Of a DNA stretch of 64,000 nt, positions 43,732-54,292 are shown in pieces. The notes below the pieces were generated by a model. It was not told the origin of the DNA and did no database searches. It saw nothing but the letters and a program-made list of their open reading frames with translations. The DNA comes from Molanna angustata. Its lineage: Eukaryota; Arthropoda; Insecta; Trichoptera; Molannidae. The position numbers and the translations under genes were made by a program. The stretch's first letter is position 1. The number at the start of each line of letters is the position of its first letter. Where the stretch lies: the NCBI GenBank assembly GCA_963576475.1, contig OY754967.1:26867095-26931094 (forward strand), written 5' to 3'.

Positions 43732-44620
43732 GGCGTGATGACAGTAAGAAAAAATCATTGAAATTATGATTTTATAAAATAAAATATGTTATAAAGATTT
43801 GAAAAAATATATTTATTTTCATTTTAAAAGAGCGAATAATATTAATATTATTAAAATAAAAATACAAAATATGTTAGTCCGCCATTTTATGTGAAACACC
43901 AATCAGAGCGCATGACGTCACCATATTGCTACTGTCATATTGTGTTGTTCGAAATGGCTATTTTTTTCATAACAAGCTATATGGAATATGCTGCTTATTT
44001 TTAACATGCTATTTTTATTTATTGATTTATTTGGTTTATTTGGGACAGTAAACCAAATAATATCGCTATCCGCTCTATTGATTCGTTGACGCATCTGTTA
44101 TAACACGCACCGAGTATTGTAACGTGGTGGAGAATATTTAACGTTTCAGAAATAAATAACTTGGTGGCTTTCATTGCTTGATTATAAAATAAAATTATGT
44201 TATTATATTGTTTCTTTGATTTTGTTATGTACAGTAATGATGATGTTTGTGGGAGTTGTACAGTGTTATATGAGGTTGAAATAGAAATACACAATGTATG
44301 TATTATGATGAATCTAGTAGATCAGAATATAATAAGATATACATATGGGATAATTGTTATGATTCATATACATATAATGATTAATATATTAAAAAAATAT
44401 AATGTAATGTAATAGGTGTGATGACTGTAAGAAAAAAATCATTGAAATTATGATTTTAAAAAATAAAATAGGTTATAAAGATTTAAAAAATGTACTTATT
44501 TTCATTTTAAAGGAGTGAATAATAATAATATTATAAATATAAAACTACGAAATGTGTTAGTCCGCCATTTTATGAGAAAAAACAATCAGAGCGCACGACG
44601 TCATAGTATGGTCGCGTCAA
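43732..44620 (+). repeat. ~190-bp direct repeat pair
   Basis: 43732-43925 and 44413-44610 share GTGATGACAGTAAGAAAAAA (or one base off), ATCATTGAAATTATGATTTT, TTAGTCCGCCATTTTATG and CAATCAGAGCGCA-GACGTCA. Identity is perhaps 85 percent. They may be the ends of one element or two copies of a MITE. The small frames between them show no domain. Confidence 0.65.
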
Positions 44621-44816
44621 TTCTTCTGATAGTCTTCAATACAATATACGCATTAATTGTCGGTCTGGAATATGTTTATTTTGGTGTTATCGATATATTA
44701 ATATTTTAATTAGATACTTAAAACTAAAACAAATAAAATATAAATGGAACAAGGATTCATCAAAGCAAATAGTTTCAATTTACCTAAATACTCGCCTACC
44801 TATCGGGGGACACTAT

Positions 44817-45418
44817 GGGCCGGTATTACAGTGTCAGTTTAAGAGCTAAACTCAAGTTTTACAAAAATATAGCGTATTACAGTGTCTGTTTAGGCCTAAT
44901 CTTCCCTCAAATATGTCACTAAAACGACAAATATTTAACTCAACGTTTCTGGCAGATTAAGTACTTAACTGTGAGTCAACTGTCATTTGCTAGGCAACTC
45001 GTGTAGTTTCAGTTTCTATCACTAGAGGCTTTAGGCAACGTGTGTAGTTTCAGTGTTGTATCACTAAAGGCGTTAGTTGTATCGACGGTGGCGCCACACA
45101 ACAAAACAAACTGACAGCCGTATTGAACATGGGCATTTAAAAGCATTATTTTGGTGGAAAAATTAAATTTACCATGTTGGATAATAAAACAATAGTATTT
45201 CGAATTGTAGCGTCCCGTTTTGTAGTTCGTATTATTTGAGGTTATTTAAAATTTGACAGATAATAACCACAGAAAAAGTAAAATATGTCTATAATTGAAG
45301 ATTTAGTAACTGACATGTCATATTGCACTGTAATACGGAAATGGATTCAATCTCCCCTTAACATTAATCTTGAGTTTAACAAACTCAATGAGTTGAGGGC
45401 CGACTGTAATATCGGGCC
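44817..45418. mobile_element. PIF/Harbinger-like MITE, about 600 bp
   Basis: The left end GGGCCGGTATTACAGT and the inverted right end GGCCCGATATTACAGT match, and both are followed inward by AAACTCAAG-type sequence. GGGCC ends with TWA-like flanks (TAT at left, TAA at right) suit the Harbinger group, though the flanks are not identical. No transposase. Confidence 0.65.
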
Positions 45419-46080
45419 TAAGTTTATTGTATTTTGTATGTAACTTAGTTCTTATTGAATAAGTAAATAAATAATGAACGCTCGCAACGTATGGTAAACT
45501 AATTTAGTTTTAGTATTCTACAATTTTGTCACGCGATGGTGAGCTGACGAACGTTCGACACGTTATGATGCTGGTCACTGCCAAACTAAACTAGCAAGCT
45601 ATATTTTTTTCATGCAATGAAGCGATTCGCGAAACGACGGCGATTACGCGAAGCATGCGTTTTAAAATATCGTTACAATTTTAGCAGCATACGAATTATT
45701 ACATAGCGCTCGTTATTTGTATTGTGTTCATAACAAGCTATATTTATCTGCTATCGTTATTTTTAGCAACAGCAGCTATAGTAGTCATTGCTTCTGCCTG
45801 TCTTACCTAGAATGGAACTTTTGATGGTCGGATATTTCTTTGCGTCGAACAAAGACTTTTGCTCATCAGAATTTCGAAACGTAAAAACTTAAAACGTAAA
45901 AACTAAATAAGTACTTTATTTATCTGTAATTTAAATACAACTTACATCTCGAAAATCGATAAAATATGCTCCTTCTCTCTACATTATGTGTTCATAAGCT
46001 AAAAACATACGCGGGAAACGTATGATGGCCTTTGACGTTTGGACATTAATGAAGTTCTTAATATGCTTATTGCCTAAATA
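45419..46080. other. Spacer, no gene seen
   Basis: It has CATAACAAGCTATAT phrases also seen near 43970, but no coding frame or bounded repeat. Confidence 0.4.
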
Positions 46081-46196
46081 ATGGTAAATATTATATTACT
46101 GAGAGCTAAAAGTGGGGGAACAAATAATACTGTACTTCATTGTAAACGCGTACTTAATAAAATTCACTTGTGTCTCGCCGTGCGAAATTTAATCAC

Positions 46197-46295
46197 TTAT
46201 TTCTCTTTTTTTTCGCGTGGGACGAAAACAAATACCTCAGTAGGTGTTTTTTTCGTCGTGTTTGTACATTTAGGGACCGCACAACACTTATGCAC
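46197..46295 (-). pseudogene. Degenerate THAP-domain remnant
   Basis: The minus strand reads KCCAVPKCTNTTKKTPTEVF then VFVPREKKEK and a stop; just after, another frame gives IKFRTARHK. CCAVPKCTNT...TP...FV.VP is the start of the THAP zinc finger (C2CH), with the region of the later conserved W replaced after the stop. THAP domains mark P-element-like and related transposases as well as some host genes. The family D repeat follows directly at 46376-46566, so a dead transposon is likely. Confidence 0.6.
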
Positions 46296-46375
46296 TTTTG
46301 AATTGATTATAAATACACAAATCGTCTTAGAACACATATATTACATCATATAGTAGTGATTTGCAGTTTACGATA

Positions 46376-46566
46376 CCGTGACGTCACCGTCAGGGTCGGC
46401 AGCCGCCATGATACTACAAGCGTTTTTTGGCCTAAATGTCAAATTTGATTTTAAAATGGCGATTTTTGCTACTAAACCTTTATTTTATGTAGAAATGTAT
46501 ATATATTTGAAAACAGTGAATGCGTAAAAACATCGTGAGATAGTTTTTCAAAATTAGTCATCATGC
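46376..46566 (-). repeat. Dispersed repeat family D, copy 2
   Basis: Reverse complement of 1298-1468 in layout: CATGATGACTAATTTTGAAA, AACTATCTCACGAT, AAATAAAGGTTTAGTAGCAA and the GTGACGTCACGG end are all present. Confidence 0.65.
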
Positions 46567-46680
46567 CCATTGTCATTCTGATAACTGATTTTCGAAAAAA
46601 TGTTATTCGTACAATTGCGCATTCGAACAATTGTTGTAATTGTGTCGAAGAATTTTCATGTAATCTATTTATTTATATGA

Positions 46681-46705
46681 AACTAGCGGACCCGACAGAC
46701 ATTGT

Positions 46706-46753
<48 letters not shown>

Positions 46754-46773
46754 TCTATCTCTCTCTCTCTCCC

Positions 46774-46821
<48 letters not shown>

Positions 46822-46841
46822 TCTATCTCTCTCTCTCTCCC

Positions 46842-46938
<97 letters not shown>

Positions 46939-46958
46939 TCTATCTCTCTCTCTCTCCC

Positions 46959-47002
<44 letters not shown>

Positions 47003-47022
47003 TCTATCTCTCTCTCTCTCCC

Positions 47023-47066
<44 letters not shown>

Positions 47067-47874
47067 CTCTCTTGTAGAATGAATAATCTTGGTCCATTTT
47101 GAATTTTGTCCAGTTATCATTTAAAAAATTTAAAAATGCCATAAGAGTATCTATATGTCTTTGAAACAAAATCTATATTTATAACCTTATTTTATAGTAC
47201 GAAGGTGTACATTTTTTCACTATAGAAAATTCTCTCTAATATACATTTGTTGTTTGAACTTGACGTTTCAATCACAAAATTATATATTTATAACCTCACT
47301 TTACATTACGGATGTTTTTAAAATTTGGCTATTACGAACAGAATATTATATCACAGTATAATAATATCGCAGGATAAGTAATTTAATATATGTAATATTC
47401 ATAAATTAATTTAAATATTTAAACGGAAATATTACGAAACATTACATTGAGATAACTTTGATATATCTACCTATTGTCATAATACCACTTAATAAAACAG
47501 AATATTATACTTGTAAAAAAAACTAAATAGCTTTATACCTACAATAATAATAAGAAAATATACAAACAACTTAATAATTTCATGAAATATTAAAAATATG
47601 AAAACAAATAGGATCAAGTTTTAATGTCATAACCAACATTGCATAATATATTGGAAGCCAATGTTCCCACTATTCAAAATGCGTATTCCGAAAATATTTA
47701 TAACGATTCCCATTTTTATTATTCTTTTATTAAATTCTTTTTTGTGAATCTAATCCATTCAGGGACTAACATAAACACACACAAAAAGTTTCATCAAAAT
47801 CTGTTCAGCCGTTTAGGAGGAGTTCAGTGACATACACACGAACGGAAGAATTATATATATAAAGATTGATGGGT
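46681..47874 (+). mobile_element. Probable non-autonomous RTE-type element with CT microsatellite
   Basis: It starts AAACTAGCGGACCCGACAGA, a wording common at the 5' end of insect RTE-type repeats. It ends with TCATCAAAATCTGTTCAGCC, GTTTAGGAGGAGTTCAGTGA and a TATATATATAAAGAT tail, the usual 3' end of the same group. No reverse transcriptase lies between. The start position is approximate. Confidence 0.5.
46707..47075 (+). repeat. (CT)n microsatellite with a longer-order pattern
   Basis: About 370 bp of CT repeat is broken by CCCTCTCTAT and CTCCCTCTCTCC interruptions that recur in the same order about four times, so the array grew by copying segments of roughly 80-120 bp. The serine-leucine and arginine-glutamate frames across it are artefacts. 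Confidence 0.95.
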
Positions 47875-47998
47875 AAATTATTTATAGTAAATTATTATTT
47901 CTAAACTAGGGTTTGCAGCCCGCAGAAATTGTTCATGGGCGTTTGTTGATAGATTTTTCATCTAAATTAGTTAAAGTTGTAACGTGTACAGCATTCAT

Positions 47999-49350
47999 AA
48001 ATACATACCATCACGCCATATCCCTTACGGGGTAAGCAGAGAGAACCGAGCGTCATACTATTCTATTTTTGCACACATTCCTAGCTTCCTTTACATCCAT
48101 GCATTGTCTCATACATGCTTGTGGATTTTTTAAGCTTCTTATATTTCCTTCTTTCAAAATATCATTCACATGGCTATGCCATCTCTTTCTGTGGCGGCCC
48201 CTGTTATTCACTCCATCTCTTACACCCATGTATATTTTTTTGGTCAGTCGTTCATCATTCATTCTTTCAATATGTCCAAACCACCTCAAGGAATTCACTT
48301 TCATTTTTTTTTTTTTTTTTAACATGTCTACGTAGGGGACGCCAGCTATTAGGATTTGGGTCCATTTTACTCTTCCGAAGAAGCGCACTACGTAGCGTTG
48401 GGAGGGGTTTGCAATCTAGAAAAGAGTTTATTAATTCGGATTTTAAAAAGACCCGGGTTGTACGAAGATGGAAACACAGAATTCGGAAGATCGTTCCACA
48501 GTCGGGCTGCTGTATTAATAAAGGAGTTCGAGAAGCGACTTGTTCGTATATGTTGAAGGTCCACTGTGAATGGATGCTGCGATTGAGTGAAGCGAGTGAC
48601 TCTGTTGCGAGTGGGTGGAGGAGGGACCAAAGATGCAAGTTCTTCTGAGCAATTCCCGTGGTAGTATCTATAGAATAAACTTAAAATACCGACTCTGCGT
48701 CTGTGTTCTAGTGATTGCAATCCATCAGTCAGTGATGGATCATCAATCAGACGTATAGCACGCCTTTGGACAGCGTCGAGGGTATTCAGTAGGTATTGGG
48801 GGGCGCCACTCCAGAGGTGACTGCCATATTCAATAATTGGGCGTATTTGCGCTTTGTAGAGTATACAGATCTGGGTCTTAGTAAAATATCTGCGCGCTCT
48901 ATATAGTACGCTCAATTTTTTGGAGGCGAGTTTCACCTTAGCTTCGATGGAGCCCTTGTAGTGTAATTGGTTCGTAATAGATACTCCAAGCAGGTTGATA
49001 GAGCTGCTGTTAGGTAGGGTGCTTCCGTTGAAAGACACTTGCAATTCATTGGGGTTTACTTATAATACTCTTCTTTATCTTGCATTCTCTCCTTATGTCT
49101 TCATTTTTCATTCTATCATATATCGTTCTATTACATACTCTTCTTAATGATCTCATTTCCACAGCATTTATTCTACTTTCTTGCGTCTTTTGCCACGTCC
49201 ATGTTTCACTGGCATACATCAAAGTAGACACTACAATTGCATTATGTAGGGCAATTTTGGCTTTCTTTGAGATGCTTGGATCGGACATTACTGGTCTGAG
49301 TGCTCCGTTTATGCTATTACCTGCCATAACTCTTCTTTCAATATCTTCAC
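47999..49350 (-). mobile_element. LINE family A, 5'-truncated, split by LINE B
   Basis: Minus-strand readings before and after the insert are colinear with the copy at 49525-50880: DIERRVMAGNSINGALRPVM, TLMYASETWTWQK and RRVCNRTIYDRMKNEDIRRE at 49345-49060, then MKVNSLRWFGHIERMNDERL and GRHRKRWHSHVNDILKEG at 48310-48060. It ends with CCGTAAGGGATATGGCGTGA and TGGTATGTATTTA. The polymerase core is missing. Confidence 0.88.
48303..49058 (-). mobile_element. LINE family B, copy 2, inserted in LINE A
   Basis: Poly(A) is seen as a T run at 48307-48320. The 218-codon frame begins MQVSFNGSTLPNSSSINLLG and differs from copy 1 at only a few residues; it also has four extra codons near the end (NRVT). 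The 5' part stops at about 49058, well inside the polymerase C-terminal region. It divides LINE A. Confidence 0.9.
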
Positions 49351-49524
49351 AGCATACATTATTTTATAATCAACGGTCTGCTGTTGATAATAATATTTCA
49401 TTTTGATAACTTATTATTATTTTGATATACGATTCTCACTGGAATACTCATTTTAAATAGTGTCTGCCCTGTAAGTAGTAGATATTTAAATATTTTATAA
49501 TCTTACATTCTTTGAACTGCCAAA

Positions 49525-50880
49525 TTTTCGAATTTGTATAAAGGTAAAGGCTCAAAGCTCGACTGCAAAAACTATAGAGCCATAAATTTGTTAAGCTCAG
49601 TTGGTAAGATGTATGCAAGGATTCTAGATCAAAGAGTGCGAAGGATTACAGAAAGCAAGATATGGGATGTCCAAGGTGCGTTTGTGGGCGGCAGGTTTTT
49701 CTCTGCGTACGGTCACAGAAAAGGTTCTGGAAAAAAACAGAATTTTTTTGTGCCTTTATAGACCTAGAAAAGGCTTATGATAAAGTAGTCAGAGAAAAAT
49801 TATGGGATATACTAATGGTGTATGGAGTGAAGAGCAAGCTGATATGCGCAATCATGTCATTGTATGAGAACAGCGAAGCATGTGTTCGTGTCAACGACAC
49901 AGTGACAACGTGGTTCTCTATAAATAATGGCGTTAGACAAGGGTGCGTGCTGTCTCCATGGCTCTTCAACTTGTACATTGATTTCTGCATAAGAGCCCTT
50001 AAGGATGAAAGCAAGGGCCTGAAATGGAGTACTGTTATAGTGCGAAATTTGATGTATGCAGACGATAAAGTTCTGTTAGCAGAAAGTATGGTAGATCTAC
50101 AGTGTCTACTGGTAGATCTACTGAGGATGAATGCCAGCAAATCAAAGGTTATGGTGTTTGAGAAGAGTGAAAACAGAACAGCGTGCCAAATAAAAATAGA
50201 GAGCGAATGGCTCGAGCAAGTCGACGAATATGTCTATCTGGGAAGCATGTTTCAACGGAATGGACGGATTGATAAGGAGATCGAAAGAAGAGTTATGGCA
50301 GGAAACAGAGTGAATGGAGTACTGAAACAAGTTATGAATGACCGCAACATATCTAAGGATGCTAAAGTTGCCATTCATAATGCTATCTTAGTGCCAACCT
50401 TGACGTATGCAAGTGAAACCTGGGCATGGCAGAAGTCGCACGAAAGTAGAATAAATGAAATGAGATTGCTAAGAAGAATCTGTAATAGAACGATGTATGA
50501 CAGGGTCAGAAATGACGACATAAGGAAAGAATGTAGGATAAAGAAAGATGTTATTAATAGAATGAAAGTGAACACATTGAGATGGTTTGGCCACATGGGG
50601 AGAATGAATGAGGAACGCCTGACGAAGAAAATATACATTGCGGACAGGAAAGGAATGAGAGGTCGGGGCCGCCCAAGGAAGGTATGGCACGTCCATGTGA
50701 ACGGTATTTTGAAAGACAGAAATGTTGGAAACGTGAACAGACGAACATGTATAAGAGGATGTATGAATGTTGTCGAGGCGATGAATGTATGTCAAGATAG
50801 AAGTAAGTGGCGTTCGGTTCTCTCTGCCTACCCCGTAAGGGACATGGCGTGATGGTATGTATGTATCATAGAAAAATTAA
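49525..50880 (+). mobile_element. LINE family A, reverse transcriptase part, opposite orientation
   Basis: The first frame has YKGKGSKLDCKNYRAINLLS and then, after a frameshift near 49745, FIDLEKAYDKVVREKLWDIL, NNGVRQGCVLSPWLFNLYID, catalytic LMYADDKVLLAES, VDEYVYLGSMFQRNG, TYASETWAWQKSHESR, LRWFGHMGRMNEERL and PRKVWHVHVNGILK. This is a RTE-like polymerase through its C terminus; a short deletion follows the catalytic box. It ends with the family tail CGTGATGGTATGTATGTAT. The two family A copies point away from each other across about 175 bp. Confidence 0.9.
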
Positions 50881-50954
50881 TGTTTTGATTTTGGTCACAA
50901 TGATAATAATAAACACCTTGCACCCTGCGCAAGTGGAGAATTTATTTATTCCGA

Positions 50955-51020
50955 CTTACCAGTGTTTCCCCTCCAGAGAAGCAATATTTGCGTGAAAATT
51001 ATATTTAAATTTCTCCGCAT
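50955..51020 (-). repeat. SINE family 2 body fragment
   Basis: CCAGTGTTTCCCCTCCAGAG, AAGCAATATTTGCGTGA and AAATTTCTCC follow the body of the SINE at 9777-9907; the tRNA head is absent. Confidence 0.6.
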
Positions 51021-51044
51021 AAGGTGTTTGCTAACAATGTGTTT

Positions 51045-51245
51045 GAAAGTTCGTCGATTGATGTCGTAAAAGCAACCATTTCTATGGACTTCTTCATACA
51101 TTTTCTGTTATTTAATTTATTTTTTAATTTTTCTATGCGTTTCCGGGAAAAATAACTATTTTTCCGTAATTTGTATAATATTATCTATCTATTGACAAAA
51201 AATCAATACAATTGACGTTAATGGCCATTTGTAAACAATTACCTA
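51045..51245 (+). repeat. Single arm of the RpL13-intron foldback element
   Basis: The right part TCTATCTATTGACAAAAAATC through GGCCATTTGTAAACAATTACC matches the right arm at 30990-31082. It stands alone here, next to the tandem array. Confidence 0.6.
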
Positions 51246-51344
51246 AATTTTATCTAAATACTAAAAAAATTCACCAAGAAATGAAAGTTCATTGACAATA
51301 TTGAAAAAAATATTTTTTTTTCATTGACAATATTGAAAAAACGA

Positions 51345-53667
51345 GTGGGTTGTGGCCAACACTAAACTCTCCACACCACAAATATTGACAATGAAATATT
51401 TTATTCATTCTAAATTTTACTACCAGGAATATAAATTTTCTAACGATTGTATATTTTCATGTTAAGATAGACAAACTATTAATGCAGTATGGTGAAGAAT
51501 TCTAATGTTGTATGAAATATTTAAATAAAAGCAGATAAATTTTGTTTTAAAGGACGTTAGAGCATTTTGACAATTTTGACACGTGATATCATATGAAGAA
51601 ATTTTTGTTATTTATGGAAAGCTAATCAGTTCGATGTTCAAGCTCTTTACATTATAACATGAAATCAAATTATTGAACGTTTCCATACATAGAAATTTAT
51701 CTAATTACATTTTTATTCATACTAAATGTTACTATCAGGAATATAAATTTTCTTCCGATAGTATATTTTTATGTTAAGATAGACAAACTATTATTGCAGT
51801 ATGGTGTAGAATGCTTATGTTGTATGAAATATTTTAATAAAAGCAGATAAATTTTGTTTTAAAGGACGCGAAAGCATTTTCAAAATTTTGACACGTGATA
51901 TCATATGAAGAAATTTTTTGTTATTTATGGAAAGCTAATCAGTTCTATGTTCAAACTCTTTACATTATAACATGAAATCAAATAACTGAACTTTTCCATA
52001 CATAGAAATTTATCTAATTACATTTTTATTCATACTAAATGTTACTACCAGGAATATAAATTTTCTTCCGATAGTATATTTTTATGTTAATATAGACAAA
52101 CTATTAATGCAGTATAGTGAAGAATGCTTATGTTGTATGAAATATTTTAATAAAAGCAGATAAATTATGTTTTAAAGAACGTGAGAGCATTTTCAAAATT
52201 TTGACACGTGATATCATATGAAGAAATTTTTTGTTATTTATGGAAAGCTAATCAGTTCTATGTTCAAGCTCTTAACTATATAACATGAAATCAAATTACT
52301 GAACTTTTCCATACATAGATATTTATCTAATTACATTTTTATTCATACTAAATGTTACTACCAGGAATATAAATTTTCTTCCGATAGTATATTTTTATGT
52401 TAAGATAGACAAACTATTAATGCCGTATAGTGAAGAATGCTTATGTTGTATGAAATATTATAAAAAAAGCAGATAAATTTTGTTTTAAAGAACGCGAGAG
52501 CATTTTCAAAATTTTGACACGTGATATCATATGAAGAAATTTTTTGTTATTTATGGAAAGCTAATCAGTTCTATGTTCAAGCTCTTTACATTATAACATG
52601 AAATCAAATTACTGAACTTTTCCATACATAGAAATTTATCTAATTACATTTTTATTCATACTAAATGTTACTACCAGGAATATAAATTTTCTTCCGATAG
52701 TATATTTTTATATTAAGATAAACAAACTATTAATGCAGTATAGTGAAGAATGCTGATGTTGTATGAAATATTTTAAAAAAGCAGATAAATTTTGATATAA
52801 AGAACGCGAGAGCATTTTCAAAATTTTGACACGTGATATCATATGAAGATTTTTTTTGTTATTTATGGAAAGCTAATCAGTTCTTTGTTCAAGCTCTTTA
52901 CATTATAACATGAAATCAAATTACTGAACGTTTCCATACATAGAAATTTATCTAATTACATTTTTATTCATACTAAATGTTACTACCAGGAATATAAATT
53001 TTCTTCCGATAGTATATTTTTATGTTAAGATAGACAAACTATTAATGCCGTATAGTGAATAATGCTTATGTTGTATGAAATATTTTAAAAAAAGCAGATA
53101 AATTTTGTTTTAAAGAACGCAAGAGCATTTTCCAAATTTTGACATATGAAGAATATTTTTGTTATTTATGGAAAGCTTATCAGTTCTATGTTCAAGCTCT
53201 TTACATTATAACATGAAATCAAATTACTGAACTTTTCCATACATAGAAATTTATCTAATTACATTTTTATTCATACTAAATGTTACTACCAGGAATATAA
53301 ATTTTCTTCCGATAGTATATTTTTATGTTAAGATAAACAAACTATTAATGCAGTATAGTGAAGAATGCTGATGTTGTATGAAATATTTTAAAAAAAGCAG
53401 ATAAATTTTGATATAAAGAACGCGAGAGCATTTTCAAAATTTTGACAGTGATATCATATGAAGATTTTTTTTGTTATTTATGGAAAGCTAATCAGTTCTT
53501 TGTTCAAGCTCTTTACATTATAACATGAAATCAAATTACTGAACGTTTCCATACATAGAAATTTATCCAATTACATTTTTATTCATACTAAATGTTACTA
53601 TCAGGAATATAAATTTTCTTCCGATAATATATTTTTATGTTAAGATAGACAAACTATTAATGCAGTA
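51345..53667 (+). repeat. Tandem array of a ~313-bp repeat, about 7.3 copies
   Basis: CAGGAATATAAATTTTCT recurs at about 51424, 51738, 52051, 52363, 52677, 52990, 53291 and 53604, a period near 313 bp (one unit 301). Units are very alike in the middle; the first starts with the same GAGTGGGTTGTGGCCAACAC as the single dispersed copy at 26388 and is more diverged. There is no open frame. It looks like a satellite born by amplification of a dispersed element. Confidence 0.93.
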
Positions 53668-54292
53668 TAATTCTAATTCTAATATTATAAAATCATAATG
53701 ACAAAAATAGGACATACATCGTTGTAGGTTACGAGATTCATAGACTTTTCCATTTTCCTAAAATAATATTACTTATTATGTCAGCTATATAACGAATATC
53801 AAAAACAACAAAACACCCGGAAAAGACAAACTACCTGCTAAACTATTCAAATGTAGAACCGAGCAATTAATAAAGCTGAATAATTTGATCACCAAAATAG
53901 AGAAAAAAGAAAATTCCAGAGGAGTGGCAAATAAGTGTCATATGCCCAATCTATAAAAAAGTGACAAATTAAAATGAAAAAACCATACAGGCATATAACT
54001 TCTATTCATGGAATATAAAATTTACATTTTAAAACTATATTAAAGCAAAAATAGAAAGATTTGCAGAAAATATTCTGGGAGAGTATCAGTCAGATTTTGA
54101 TAAAATATTAGAAATTCTATGTAGACATACACCAACTATTCATAGCATAGACCTGGGGGGCAAGTCTGGTCCGATCAGCGAAATCAAAACCTTAGTGATT
54201 ACCCATATCATGGATATAATTAATATATTGAGTTCTGTAGTATCTTTAGATGTCATAGAACTCCGTATGATAATTATATCCATAATATGGGT

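Noticed and set aside
46563..47169. Open frames of 126-179 codons rich in Ser-Leu (+) or Arg-Glu (-)
   Set aside because: They are translations of the CT/GA microsatellite; all frames of such a repeat are open. No start context or other coding sign.
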